Source: Trematomus loennbergii
Taxonomy: Eukaryota > Chordata > Actinopteri > Perciformes > Nototheniidae
DNA length: 64,000 bases
Reading direction: 5' to 3'
Assembly: GCA_012861695.1 (NCBI GenBank)
Contig: JAAOOA010001676.1
Coordinates: 1-64,000, forward strand
A model generated the notes under the pieces. The model was given only the letters and a program-made list of their open reading frames with translations. It did not search any database and had not been told where the DNA came from. Positions 23,896 through 40,883 of the stretch are shown here, in pieces. Position numbers and translations under genes: made by a program. Every line of letters begins with the position of its first letter. Position 1 is the stretch's first letter.

Positions 23896-25843
23896 GGTGC
23901 TACTTAAGACTGACAAGTTCAAGTTCTTTCTATGTCAATGTGACTGAATAAAATGATTTAACTGTTTTGTATTTGGAATAAAAATCTAATCAAGTTTTCC
24001 AAATGAGTTTAGTCTTTTAGTCTTAGCAGACTGTAAGAATAGTGAATTTCAAAGGGCGGAACAGCCAAAAAAACGCTCTTTTTGTGTTCTTTTTTTATTT
24101 TAAAGAGGGATGGGGGATTATTTTCAAGATACAGAGTTACTTTGAGGTGTAACAGTTCTTCTATTAATAGTGTTTATTAATTCTCAAATGGGTTTGAAAG
24201 CATTCATTCAACAGTATATAGGCAAACAGTAAGAATAGCTTATGCATACCAGGCGGAATGTGCAGAAAATGCCACTTTTTGGGTTCTTTTTTTCATTTTC
24301 AAGGGGTGGGGGGTTATTTTCAAGATACAGAGTTACTTTTGGTGTCAAAGTTCTTGTATTGATAGTGTTAATCAAGTCCCAAATGGGTGTGTTGAAATGT
24401 TGAACTTGATGATTATCCCCCCCCCCTAATAAATACAGTTTTATTAAGGAGATGTTTTACTACAACATAAAGTAGATATTAGACAGTAGGCAAACGAGAT
24501 AAAGGAGTGTATATTGAAGTTAGGATCCGCTGTGTAGAGAATCATGGAATTGTACTGGTATCTAACAATACCATCCTTAATAAATGCCATCCTTATAAAT
24601 GTATATAAATACAATACCGTTTTAAATGATACTTGTGTTTTAATGTTTGATTCCATTAATTGAATTAAATATGTTTTAATGAATTCTACTGAAATGATTG
24701 TTACATTGTCATCATGTAACTATTTTGTTCTTTCATTTGCCTCACCAGAAAATAGTCACACCTCCTCTTGAAGACATTTTGCCATTTTTTGATGGCTTAA
24801 ACCCCTTGTAATGCATGTGAATAGCACCTCTGTTACCGTCTGTTAACAGCTAATGTAAACTGGCTCGTTATGTTTTCAAGACGGATTTGATTTTTGTTTT
24901 GAGGAAAACACATGGTGTGTCCTGATTTGTACTTGTACTATTTGTACTTGTACTTTAGTGTTTTGTTGTATACAGGGAACAGCAAAGCTCGAAGTGCACC
25001 AGGCTCGTGATGCACAGCTGAAGTGATACGTTGCCCAAGAGCCAGATGCAGTTATAACCATCAAGTAATAATGTGTCTCCATGTATGTTAATGTGTTGTG
25101 CTTTTAAACAAACTTGTTACTCTTTTATGACAACTGTTTTGAAATAATCACATTTTAATAAAATGTATTAACATGTCCATAACGTTCCCTTTTTAATTTA
25201 TTTGTTTAATCTGCAATGTTTCAATGCTATCAAATATTTAAAGGGTTGGATTGAAATCAGGAAGAGTTTGTCGTATATAGGTTCCGGCAACTCAATTGTG
25301 TTTTATAATTTACTTTATTCTCGTGTGGTTCTTAGCAGATTGTTATTTGCATTGGTTACACTTAATATCTGGGCTTTTAATTGTAGGCTCATCTCATCTT
25401 TTCATATGCAGAGAAAATCACATTAGTGAGTTTACCCAACTCCTATAATTGCTTGGAACTGCTTGAACACATATTTTTTAAGTTTTAGCAAAGTAACACA
25501 TTCTGAGTAGAAGAAAACTAAAAAAGTACATTTCAACAACTCAAAAAATGCAAAAGTTGACTAAACTCTTAAATTGCTTGGAACCGCTTGACACATATTT
25601 TTTAAGTTTTACCAAAGCAACAGTTTTTACAGTGTAGAGTTTTTAAAGGGTTACTCTACAATATTTGAGCAGATTATCGTTAAAGGCAGCATCAGCATCT
25701 GTCGTTTGTAAAATAGTTAAAATGTGAATGTTGACATTTTCAGCAGTATGGCAGTAGGAGTCAGTCTCTGTTTAACTATCAGTGAATCAACAGGGTCAAA
25801 TATCACAAGCATGACTGTGCAGAAAAATGTTAATACTGGGAAA

Positions 25844-25863
25844 CCAATGAGCTGCTATAAAAG
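25844..25863 (+). promoter_or_regulatory. CCAAT and TATA boxes of gene A3
   Basis: CCAAT at 25844-25848 and TATAAAAG at 25856-25863, same spacing as gene A2. Confidence 0.7.
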
Positions 25864-25936
25864 GCTGAGCAGCTGAAGCTCAGTCGTAGGTTGCTTTCCC
25901 GTTAGCTTCGTTAGCATCTTTAGCATGGTTAGCATC

Positions 25937-29635
<3,699 letters not shown>

Positions 29636-29781
29636 GTGAAGATGAGGAAATAAAGAGAAGTGACTCAAAACATCAAACGTGTGGTTTTATTTATTATCTA
29701 ATGAGAAGATTTTCAAACTGTGGAGGGAAGGTATTTTAACAGTGGGTCTAAAAGAGACGACTAAACGTCATCACGCCTCCT

Positions 29782-30213
29782 TTAGCTTAGCGGTGGTGAC
29801 GTGAAGTCATGTGACCGTGCTGTAGTTTCTTTATAGCCCAACATTAGCCACCTTTAGCTTAGCGGTGGTGACGTGAAGTCATGTGACCGTGCTGTAGTTC
29901 CTTTATAGCCCAACATTAGCCACCATTAGCTTAGCGGTGGTGACGTGAAGTCACGTGACCGTGCTATAGTTCCTTTATAGCCCAACATTAGCCACCTTTA
30001 GCTTAGCGGTGGTGACGTGAAGTCATGTGACCGTGCTGTAGTTCCTTTATAGCCCAACATTAGCCGCCATTAGCTTAGCGGTGGTGACGTGAAGTCATGT
30101 GACCGTGCTGTAGTTCCTTTATAGCCCAACATTAGCCACCTTTAGCTTAGCGGTGTTGACGTGAAGTCATGTGACCGTGCTGTAGTTCCTTTACAGCCCA
30201 ACATTAGCCCACC
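29782..30213 (+). repeat. 72-bp minisatellite, 6 units
   Basis: Six units, including one with GTCACGTGAC. Confidence 0.95.
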
Positions 30214-30218
30214 AGTGA

Positions 30219-30608
30219 TAGACTAGTTAATGATAGAAACACTAGTTAATGATAGATTCTAGTTAATGATAGAAACACTAGTTAAAGATAGAAACACTAG
30301 TTAATGATAGATTCTAGTTAATGATAGAAACACTAGTTAAAGATAGAAACACTAGTTAATGATAGAAACACTAGTTAAAGATATAAACACTAGATGATGA
30401 TAGAAACACTAGTTAATGATAGAAACACTAGTTAGTGATAGAAACACTAGTTAATGATAGAAACACTAGTTAATGATAGAAACACTAGTTAATGATAGAA
30501 ACACTAGTTAGTAATAGAAACACTAGTTAATGATAGAAACACTAGTTAATGATTGAAACACTAGTTAATGATAGAAACACTAGTTAGTGATAGAAACACA
30601 CCAGTTAA
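30219..30608 (+). repeat. 19-bp minisatellite, unit 3
   Basis: Same variant order as unit 1. Confidence 0.93.
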
Positions 30609-31173
30609 CGTTATAAACCTCGGGGAGAGCAACATATGAGGATCCCTCTCCAGGACAGCCAGACAATAGATGTGGTGTGTACATTAAAAAGATAACACAT
30701 TTACAACGTAGCTAGTCCAGATGCTGGAGAATGCATGTGTCTGTAAATTAGAAGAAGATGGATCCAGGTGGATGTCAACAATCCTGTGGGAGCCATCAGA
30801 GAAGTAGTATGGTGAGCATCATACATTTATACCACAGACATGTCTACAGGAGCTATTTAAGGTGCAGTATCTTGTCCAAGAACACTTCCCCATGTGAACT
30901 GGAGGGGGTGGAATTGGACCACTGATCGACTGGTTGGTAAACCCCATCTTTTAGCCATAACTCCATGAAATGATGAAGGTTTGGATATCAGTATGTCCAA
31001 GTTCAGGCTGTGTTTAGATATCAGTGAATCATTAATGGACAAACATTGATATAAAACTGTACGCCCACTGAAACCCCCTTTGGACCTGCATGATGGTCAA
31101 ATAAATGCTTTCATAACCGTCCAAAAGTTTAAACTTGGCTAAAAATGTAGATAACGTAAAACCCAGAAGCTTC

Positions 31174-31181
31174 TATAAAGG
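31174..31181 (+). promoter_or_regulatory. TATA box of gene B3
   Basis: TATAAAGG 85 bp upstream of the ATG at 31266. Confidence 0.65.
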
Positions 31182-31265
31182 CTGAGGCCCGATGAGGCTC
31201 AGTCGTCTTTCCCTCAGCTAGGTAACGTCATTAGCATCGTTAGCATTGTTAGCATAGTTAGCATC

Positions 31266-32881
31266 ATGTGTCTCCGAGGTCTCCTGCTGGTATCCGGGCT
31301 GTTTCTGAGCAGCTGGGCTCTGACTCCTGAAGAATGCAAGTGATTATTATATAATCTTTTTCATTTAATTAATATAGTTCATTAAACTATCAGCTCCTTT
31401 GCAAAAAGCACAACAAATATTTGTGACCTCATTTTATACCTCATAATATAATTATTGTTTACATAACTCTTCCTCCAAATTTTTGTCCCAGGAATGGAAC
31501 CTGTCTTCTCTCGAGAGAAACTGTCAACGTCACTTTTGACGGGAACACAGCATCAGTGTCATGTAAGGAACATCAGGCGAAACCATAGACTGTATATATA
31601 AAGAGAAACGTGCTGCAGCTTCAGAAAGGATGCAGCTATAAAAACCCAAATGTTCCACATGAAGAAACATCTTCAGCAACTTGACAACACATGCAGCATT
31701 TAGAAAACATTCAGCAACTTGAGGAGACATGCGCAGCGTTTACTAAAAGCTGCAGAAACCACACGCTGCAAATACAAAATGCTAATGAAAAGGAAATTAC
31801 ACCCCAGTAAAAAAGATTACTACTCTGAAGTATTTGCTCAACTATAAAAGACTCAACCATTTCTGGATCGGCCCTAAAAATACTCACTACTTGATTTTAA
31901 CTGTCTCTGTTGTTGGAAACTTACCTAAAAAATGTTATGGTCTTATTTTAACAATGTGATCACATGACTCCTTCTGATGTTACTGAAGATCTGCTGTAAG
32001 CTAGCTAGCTAACGTAGCTAACCTAGTCATTTCAGATATACTGACAAACTATTACAGTTATGAGACAAACTAACTCTGAGACTCTGACAATGCATTGTCT
32101 TTTTATGCTGCTGAAACGCAAACATTTCCCAAATTGGGATCAATAAAGTACTTCTTATCTTATGTTATCTTATCTTATAAAATTGTTTCTGTCCTCAGTC
32201 ATCAACATGAGCACGACGATGCTCATCCTGCCGGGCGTCAACGGTCTGATGGTCACCAGCGTCAACAGCTCCGTCAAACACTTTGACCTGGCGCTTGAAA
32301 AGCTTAATATCCCCAGTGAGAACAGAGAGGAGATCAGCCTCCGAGCTCTCTACCTGATGGGTAGGTAGCTTAGTCTGTGCTTACTTTAACTGCTTTACAT
32401 CCCTTTATATTGGAAAGGATTTAACTGAGGTTTCATTATCTCCAGATTCTGTCAACATAAAACACAACGGAGGAAGAAGTATTTATATTCTTTACCTGAG
32501 TTTTAACACCAAGACTCTACAAGTAAAAGTGGAAAACCTTAAAAAGTAAAGCATTGAAGTTGCCGTTGAGTCTGTGCTCATTTTAGCTCCTCTACTTCTG
32601 GATTGTGTAAATGATGTATCTGAGGTTCTGGGTTCATTATCTCCTGGTTCTGTCTGCAGGCAGAGAGGCGACCCTGAAGGACTCGGACCTGGAAGAGTTC
32701 AAGAAGCAGGCGAGCTGCCTCGGGTTCTCCGGAGAACCACAGTTCATCTACAACCCAAGAACGGTGCTTTAAAATCACCTGATTAAACTATCTTAGGAAT
32801 ATATATTTAGATAATATATAACTGATTTATGTTTCTCTATCTGCAGGTTTCTGTACTGAAGAGGATTCCATTAAGATGTAG
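31266..32881 (+). pseudogene. Gene B copy 3: exon-2-less lipocalin, exon 5 frameshift
   Basis: Exons in the short model: 31266-31339, 31492-31562, 32199-32360, 32660-32763, 32847-32881. As in copy 2, the only visible lesion is one C missing in exon 5 (aacccaagaacg), which changes the C-terminus and removes the last cysteine from frame. Confidence 0.6.
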
Positions 32882-33060
32882 TTCTGAAGACAGGAACAAT
32901 CATGAAGGAAATAAAATAAAAATAAAGTGAAAACTGTATTCTTCTTCTGTACAAAAATCAGCTGGACCATTGTCATGCTCATCAAGATTTATAACGTTTT
33001 GATCCTTAAACCCTTTAGATAATGCTGAAAACATGTGAAGTCGATCGGACAAGGTCTCTT

Positions 33061-33238
33061 TTCTACTTAGCAACAGTCTGTTCTACTTAGCAACAGTCTG
33101 TTCTCCTTAGCAACGGTCTGTTCTCCTTAGCAACGGTCTGTTCTCCTTAGCAACAGTCTGTTCTCCTTAGCAACTGTCTGTTCTCCAACTCTCTGTTCTC
33201 CTTAGCAACAGTGTATTTTCCTTAGCAACAGTCTGTTA
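33061..33238 (+). repeat. 20-bp minisatellite, unit 3
   Basis: One more caacggtctg unit than in units 1 and 2. Confidence 0.88.
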
Positions 33239-33670
33239 GCGAGAATTAACAACCTCTGGAATGTCCAAACTGACAAATCAGAATAAAGTATTCAACCAAG
33301 CCGTTTAATAAGTCTTATTATTAAATCGTGGGACTCTGTGTTAATATGTTATTATGGTAGTGCTTATGAGTACACTGTAAAAACAGTTCAGATGGTGAAG
33401 TCAACAAAACTCAATTTTTTTATGTAATTACTTGCCCTAAATTAGTTTTTTTTCAATGTGCGTTTAAATAAGTAACACGTAAGCAACAATGAGAACATGT
33501 TTTAAGAATTCATTAATTTGTAAATGAATATCACATTTTCTGAACTTTCTTTAAAAATAGGTTTTGGAAAACGTAATAAAAATGCTTTTGTCAACGCCAC
33601 GGTCATGCCACGCCCTCAAACGAGAATACCGCGGTGTGAGACTTCCTGTTCCTCTTTGCAGGGGTTATTC

Positions 33671-34567
33671 TAGTGATGGCAAAATGAAGCTTTGAATGAA
33701 GCATCGAACCACTTGGACAATTGTGTCGGAAATAGGTTCATTTCTCGAAGCTTCAGTTACAGCGACCTCTCCTGGCGAAGTGCAAGGCTGCAGTGGGTTT
33801 AACGTATTTTGCCTTGAAAAATATTCGATGCACACACACACTAAGACTGAATATCATGTTCTATTTGCAATTAAAGATTGATAATTGTGTGTATTGGGTT
33901 ATTGAGAAGAGACTAGAGAGTGCTGGAAGGGCCTTTTATCAGTTAATAAAGTATTAAAGTTGAAAAGGAATGATTAAACGTTCATCCGTTCCGGGCTTCA
34001 AACCAGCTGCGCGGAGGTCATCGCCACTTTGGGCCGCGGGCTATCTATACGTCAAGCTATACACATGTTTTTTATATTGGTGTTAATTGTCTTTTTGTTC
34101 ACAACTTCTCCACATTTCGAAGTGTTTCCCGAGCCAGAACGACCTATCTTTCTTCCTGGCTTGCTCTATAATGATCCAATTAAAATGCAATACCAACAAC
34201 TCAACAGCAACAACGCAGACTACCCACACATTGCGCATTGTTTAGAGCTGTTATAAGTGTTGAAGCGCTCAAATTCGAAACTGTTTCAACCTGTCACCTG
34301 TCAGAATAGAGACGAGGCAGTGCATTGAATCGTGTGATTGGACCGCGAACCAGTCAATGAAGCAGTTGCTGCTTCGGACGTCATATGTCACGTGATTTGA
34401 AGCAGTTGCTGGTTCGGACGTCATATGTCACGTGATTTGAAGCAGTTGCTGGTTCGGACGTCATATGTCACGTGATTTGAAGCAAGCTTCGAATCACTGC
34501 TTCTATGGAATAAGAAGTCCAGGGTTGAAGCTCCGTTCAAAGCTTCAGTGTCAAACTGCCATCACTA
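33671..34567. mobile_element. Nested hAT-like element, copy 3
   Basis: Both TAGTGATGGCA ends are present. A deletion of about 15 bp at 34040 removes part of the A-box-like tract (gggccgcgggctatc). Confidence 0.78.
34359..34478 (+). repeat. Three 40-bp CRE/E-box repeats, copy 3
   Basis: All three units keep both GACGTCA and CACGTG. Confidence 0.85.
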
Positions 34568-36192
34568 GGTTCTTCAGCAGTTGGACACGTGTTTGCGTTG
34601 GATCCTCCTCAAACCATCGTAAAACAAGTAAGCATGCCACCTGAGTTATTAATTACTGCTTTTTAACTAGCAAGTGTTATTTACTTTTGTTGTATTCACT
34701 GTTTTGAACGAAACATCGACATTTTAATGCATGCCAGCGCCATTACTGCTGTTAAAGTTAGACTCAGCCCTGTCGTGCTCATGTAGTCTATTTCTTCACG
34801 CAAAGTTGTTGGGCAAAGTTTGCATCAAGTGCTTACCGACGCAATTCTGTTAAAAGTGGTTAAGTTAAGAGTACGTATTAAGAATCAACTCCGCAAACTG
34901 TTCCCCTATGCCGCTCTAAGCGTTGGCCCGGGCACCGTGATGCGGCCGCGGGCTCAGAGGCTCTCCTGCCGTGCATGTTGTGCGGTAAAATACCTCCGTT
35001 AAAACTATTCCCTACTACTTTATAACCCAGCGGTTATGTAAGAGTAAGTTACTAATGCGCCTATTTGATATTAATTCCTCTATATGTATTTCGCCTTTTG
35101 TTTTACTGTGAGCAATGAATTATCTTTCTACAATCTTAGTGTACCCAATTTATACTCATAGTCTGCAGTTACAGCATCGAGTTGTTATTATACAATATGA
35201 AGTGCAAACTATATTTTTCATGCTTATGCAACGCTATAGATGCAAATCCATGTTGGAATCTGCAGGAGAGTTAACGTTAGCTCTCAGAAGAAAGTGACGG
35301 AGGTGACTTCAGTTAAGGTGCATTCAGGCGCAATTCAGTAAAAGTGTGTATTGGGCGAGGATGCATGGATAACGTCAGCAAGATGTGTTCAATGTAGTAC
35401 AGTAAAATGCAGTCTTTAACGAGAAATATCAATATTAGGGGGGGGGGATAAATGGCCAAAAAATAAAAAAATTGGAAAATGATTACGCCCACTTCAGGGA
35501 TGGTGCATTGGGTCATTTGGGAGATATTTTGTATTGGGAGTTGGTACCTATCATGAAATAAACCCCCCACCCCACCCAAAAAACTAAATCGGACATGTTT
35601 TTTTCCCCCTTTTATCATTAAAAATAAAATAAAATCTTAAGAGAACACTTTGGTTCACCTGTCAGATGTTGCAAAGTTCTAAAGTAACAAAGTACATTTA
35701 CATAATGCATTGTGGCTCCTGGTTGACTGCAAGCAAACCGTTGAAATCCCCAAGCAGACGATCATATTCAACACACCATCTGACAAGCAGTTAAACAGAG
35801 TTGTCGCAGGTATGTTTTTTCCTTTTTAACAAAACTATATTATATTATTTTATAATTATATTATTATATGATATTATATGATAATTTAGCTTGGTTTGTG
35901 TCAGGTTCCATCCAATATTAGTCATACTTTTAGCTTTCTAGCTGTTAAGAATGTAGCTCAAACTAGCTAGCTAGCTTAGTGCAACAGTTGATTTGACATG
36001 TTTTTGCTCAAATTAGCCAGCTAACTTTATTATACAGTAATTACTTAGCTAACTGTTACATTAAGCTAAATTAGTAGACAGCACTGAAGTAATTAACACT
36101 CTCCTAGACCTAGTGCTTGTAACTTAATCTAATTTAGAATATTAATCTTTTTCAGAGAAGTCACATCAGTCTGATGACATACATCATCAAGC

Positions 36193-36918
36193 ATGGCAGA
36201 GCCCAGACACATGTCCAAAACTAGATCTACCGGAAACATTTATAATGCAGATACCGACTTTCCTCCCTCCAAGAACTTCCAACCACCCACAAAACTCCCC
36301 ACACTGCAGAGTGTCATAAGCATGAGACGGTACCACCTGGAGATGGGCAATGGGAGAGTGACTACAACCATTGCAGCACGGGAAGTGGCAAAACAGGTCT
36401 ACGCCAAGTACTACCACGACACTGTGTTTTGTGTTTCCTTGAGCACCATCCAGAGGAAGGTAGAAAGGATCTGGAAACAGTTCAGTGAGGGCAGAAAGAG
36501 GTATGGACAGACAGGGAAAGAAGACTCACTGGCTGTCCAACAATACAAAGAGTTATTTCATACAAAGTCTGAGCTCTTTGATGTATTTGCCCATGACCCT
36601 ATACGGCGGCAATCACTGGAGAAAGAGTGGTGTGTAAGCATGAGTGAGATGGAGCACAAATACTATGAAGACCAGAAGACAGAGCGAAGGATGTTCTGTT
36701 CCAAAGGTGTGGACCCTGTCTGGTACCTTAGCATGATGCGAACCCAAAGGTTGAGGGAGAGGAGCGAAGAGTACCAGAGGAAGAGAGACCAGCAGTTCTC
36801 ATATCAAACTCTGGACCATATCACAGATATCTTGATTGAAACTGGTGAGATATCCAGCTGCAGCAGCGATGAAGAGAAAGAGGGCACACCCCCAAAAGCG
36901 ACTGAGACAGATGTCTGA
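36193..36918 (+). CDS. Transposon ORF1, uncharacterised (copy 3)
   Basis: 241 aa, same as copy 1. A predicted 5'UTR intron ends shortly upstream at an ATCTTTTTCAG acceptor. Confidence 0.6.
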   Translation: MAEPRHMSKTRSTGNIYNADTDFPPSKNFQPPTKLPTLQSVISMRRYHLEMGNGRVTTTIAAREVAKQVYAKYYHDTVFCVSLSTIQRKVERIWKQFSEGRKRYGQTGKEDSLAVQQYKELFHTKSELFDVFAHDPIRRQSLEKEWCVSMSEMEHKYYEDQKTERRMFCSKGVDPVWYLSMMRTQRLRERSEEYQRKRDQQFSYQTLDHITDILIETGEISSCSSDEEKEGTPPKATETDV

Positions 36919-37150
36919 GACTGACACACAGCTTCAAAAGGAGGGTGAAGAGAGTGAGGCGCGAGCAGAACCCAAAGGAAGGAAAAAAATCTTCACAGAT
37001 GTTGCTGAACTAGACATGGATGAAGATTTACTACCACAAGAGTTTCAACACATACGATTGTCCGAGAGAAAAGTCCGGGATGAGTTCTATACAACTGTAG
37101 CCAATCTCAGAAACAGGAGATGGCTCAAAGAAAGGAGAGGAAGAGACTAG
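36869..37150 (+). CDS. Transposon ORF2, +1 frame (copy 3)
   Basis: Same frame relation to ORF1 as copy 1. Confidence 0.45.
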   Translation: MKRKRAHPQKRLRQMSETDTQLQKEGEESEARAEPKGRKKIFTDVAELDMDEDLLPQEFQHIRLSERKVRDEFYTTVANLRNRRWLKERRGRD

Positions 37151-37479
37151 ACATGCTGGACACACTGAAATCTAGAGGTGGCCCCTTCACTGACAGTGGG
37201 GAAGTTGAGAAGTTCCTTGTGGATGAAAGTCTGAACAACAACGCAAAGCTGCAGAGGATGAAGCTTGAGGTTCAGTTTGCCAGAGAAAGTACCACGCTTC
37301 TGCCTAAAGTCGATCCTATCTTCAGAATCCAGGTGACACTGCCCAGTGGGAAGAGGAGGATGAAAACGGCACAGGAGTTTGGAGATGCTCTCATGGCGTA
37401 CCTAGGCAAGAGGAGTGACCGAACCACACTGGAATATGCAAAATTCCAAGAAAGTCTTGAAAGGCTAAGAAAAATATGA
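37120..37479 (+). CDS. Transposon ORF3 (copy 3)
   Basis: 119 aa, same as copy 1. Confidence 0.5.
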   Translation: MAQRKERKRLDMLDTLKSRGGPFTDSGEVEKFLVDESLNNNAKLQRMKLEVQFARESTTLLPKVDPIFRIQVTLPSGKRRMKTAQEFGDALMAYLGKRSDRTTLEYAKFQESLERLRKI

Positions 37480-38563
37480 GGTGCTACTTAAGACTGACAA
37501 GTTCAAGTTCTTTCTATGTCAATGTGACTGAATAAAAATGATTTAACTGTTTTGTATTTGGAATAAAAATCTAATCAAGTTTTCCAAATGAGTTTAGTCT
37601 TTTAGTCTTAGCAGACTGTAAGAATAGTGAATTTCAAAGGGCGGAACAGCCAAAAAAACGCTCTTTTTGTGTTCTTTTTTTTATTTTAAAGAGGGATGGG
37701 GGATTATTTTCAAGATACAGAGTTACTTTGAGGTGTAACAGTTCTTCTATTAATAGTGTTTATTAATTCTCAAATGGGTTTGAAAGCATTCATTCAACAG
37801 TATATAGGCAAACAGTAAGAATAGCTTATGCATACCAGGCGGAATGTGCAGAAAATGCCACTTTTTGGGTTCTTTTTTTCATTTTCAAGGGGTGGGGGGT
37901 TATTTTCAAGATACAGAGTTACTTTTGGTGTCAAAGTTCTTGTATTGATAGTGTTAATCAAGTCCCAAATGGGTGTGTTGAAATGTTGAACTTGATGATT
38001 ATCCCCCCCCCCTAATAAATACAGTTTTATTAAGGAGATGTTTTACTACAACATAAAGTAGATATTAGACAGTAGGCAAACGAGATAAAGGAGTGTATAT
38101 TGAAGTTAGGATCCGCTGTGTAGAGAATCATGGAATTGTACTGGTATCTAACAATACCATCCTTAATAAATGCCATCCTTATAAATGTATATAAATACAA
38201 TACCGTTTTAAATGATACTTGTGTTTTAATGTTTGATTCCATTAATTGAATTAAATATGTTTTAATGAATTCTACTGAAATGATTGTTACATTGTCATCA
38301 TGTAACTATTTTGTTCTTTCATTTGCCTCACCAGAAAATAGTCACACCTCCTCTTGAAGACATTTTGCCATTTTTTTGATGGCTTAAACCCCTTGTAATG
38401 CATGTGAATAGCACCTCTGTTACCGTCTGTTAACAGCTAATGTAAACTGGCTCGTTATGTTTTCAAGACGGATTTGATTTTTGTTTTGAGGAAAACACAT
38501 GGTGTGTCCTGATTTGTACTTGTACTATTTGTACTTGTACTTTAGTGTTTTGTTTGTATACAG

Positions 38564-38683
38564 GGAACAGCAAAGCTCGAAGTGCACCAGGCTCGTGATG
38601 CACAGCATGAAGTGATACGTTGCCCAAGAGCCAGATGCAGTTATAACCATCAAGTAATAACCATGTGTCTCCATGTATGTTAA
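38564..38683 (+). other. Possible 3'-terminal coding exon in the transposon (copy 3)
   Basis: 39-codon frame after TATACAG, unchanged from copy 1. Confidence 0.28.
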
Positions 38684-39440
38684 TGTGTTGTGCTTTTAAA
38701 CAAACTTGTTACTCTTTTATGACAACTGTTTTGAAATAATCACATTTTAATAAAATGTATTAACATGTCCATAACGTTCCCTTTTTTAATTTATTTGTTT
38801 AATCTGCAATGTTTCAATGCTATCAAATATTTAAAGGGTTGGATTGAAATCAGGAAGAGTTTGTCGTATATAGGTTCCGGCAACTCAATTGTGTTTTATA
38901 ATTTACTTTATTCTCGTGTGGTTCTTAGCAGATTGTTATTTGCATTGGTTACACTTAATATCTGGGCTTTTAATTGTAGGCTCATCTCATCTTTTCATAT
39001 GCAGAGAAAATCACATTAGTGAGTTTACCCAACTCCTATAATTGCTTGGAACTGCTTGACACATATTTTTTAAGTTTTAGCAAAGTAACACATTCTTGAG
39101 TAGAGAAAACTAAAAAAAGTACATTTCAACAACTCAAAAAATGCAAAAGTTGACTAAACTCTTAAAATTGCTTGGAACCGCTTGACACATATTTTTTAAG
39201 TTTTACCAAAGCAACAGTTTTTACAGTGTAGAGTTTTTAAAGGGTTACTCTACAATATTTGAGCAGATTATCGTTAAAGGCAGCATCAGCATCTGTCGTT
39301 TGTAAAATATGAGTTAAAATGTGAATGTTGACATTTTCAGCAGTATGGCAGTAGGAGTCAGTCTCTGTTTAACTATCAGTGAATCAACAGGGTCAAATAT
39401 CACAAGCATGACTGTGCAGAAAAATGTTAATACTGGGAAA

Positions 39441-39460
39441 CCAATGAGCTGCTATAAAAG
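39441..39460 (+). promoter_or_regulatory. CCAAT and TATA boxes of gene A4
   Basis: CCAAT at 39441-39445 and TATAAAAG at 39453-39460. Confidence 0.7.
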
Positions 39461-40744
39461 GCTGAGCAGCTGAAGCTCAGTCGTAGGTTGCTTTCCCGTT
39501 AGCTTCGTTAGCATCTTTAGCATGGTTAGCATCATGTGTCTCCGAGGTCTCCTGCTGGTATCCGGGCTGTTTCTGAGCAGCTGGGCTCTGACTCCTGAAG
39601 AATGCCAGCCCTTGGTGACGCCTCTCTCTCTGGCTGACCCCTCCATGGTAAGACCCCCGTCTGGTTCCTTTATTCACCGTTAGTCACTGTAAGAAGAAGT
39701 ACTCAGAACCTTAACTTAAGTAAAAGTACAAATAATATGGTCTTAAAGTACTCCACTAAAAGTAAAAGTGCAAAAGTATGAGTATACATATACTTCACGT
39801 ACATTATTTCAGAATAATATAAAGTGCAGAATAATTTCACTTATATATCTTAACAGTAATATTATTAAGGTTATTTTATTATCCGCCTTTAATACCGCAA
39901 TTTTAGTTTTGTAGTTTTCTCAATGTGGACCAACTTTATATACTTTAAATACTGTATAGTTTTTTGTACAGTACTGCATTATACTATATCAGCATATTTG
40001 TATATGTACAGTAGAAGTATAAAGTAGCATTAAATTGAAATACTCAAGTAAAGTACAAAACAGCACTTAAGTACAAAATGTACTTGCAGTGGTGTGTTAC
40101 TTTCCACCTGTTACACTACAGGTACAGGTTTTTCTTCGAATGTTTTATTTAAATGTTTAAAATGTTCAATGTGCAAAACTGTGAATAAAACTAAAACGGA
40201 GCTCAGATTTTATTTCTGCTTTTTAAACTGTAGTATGTGCTCATGTGTTTCATTGTGTTTAGGCTACTGCCTGAATGTGCTGAATGCAGGTTGATGAAAT
40301 ATTCCCATAAATGTCTTTGTATTGCATTTTATATTCAGGTAAAGTGATCAGGTAAAATTACCTTTATATTGTGATACTTTTACAGATAACTAGTAACAGG
40401 TTATTAACTAAAGTTACCCTCCCAACCCTGGTAATAATTAAAACACTTATGCACAATAAAAAATAAAATAATTATTTCTCACAACACAAGCAGCCCAACA
40501 AGAAGTCCACATGTATGAACAAATTATTTGGAACATCTATTGCAGAGGATCAGGGCCAGATGTTTTTCAGATTTCTGACTTTTTTTTTAGAATTCCAGCT
40601 TTTTCTCAGAATTCCAACTTTTTTTCAGACTTCCAACTTTTTTGATACATTTTGAGTTTGAACCAAACAAAAAAATGCACTGTTGGTCAAACCTCAAAAA
40701 GGTTCACATGTGGCCCTTATCCTCTCTTTTTTGGGGCAGGGTTA

Positions 40745-40883
<139 letters not shown>

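Larger units (their letters stand above)
19773..25634 (+). mobile_element. CACTG-ended DNA transposon, copy 2 (5.9 kb)
   Basis: Same ends and flanking TA as copy 1. It holds the complete nested hAT-like element and the 197-bp segment missing from copy 1 (about 21168-21365). Segment 20993-22220 has no recognisable gene. A few short indels occur near its right end. Confidence 0.87.
33373..39228 (+). mobile_element. CACTG-ended DNA transposon, copy 3
   Basis: Same ends and TA flanks. Gene content as copy 1, nested element as copy 2. Confidence 0.87.
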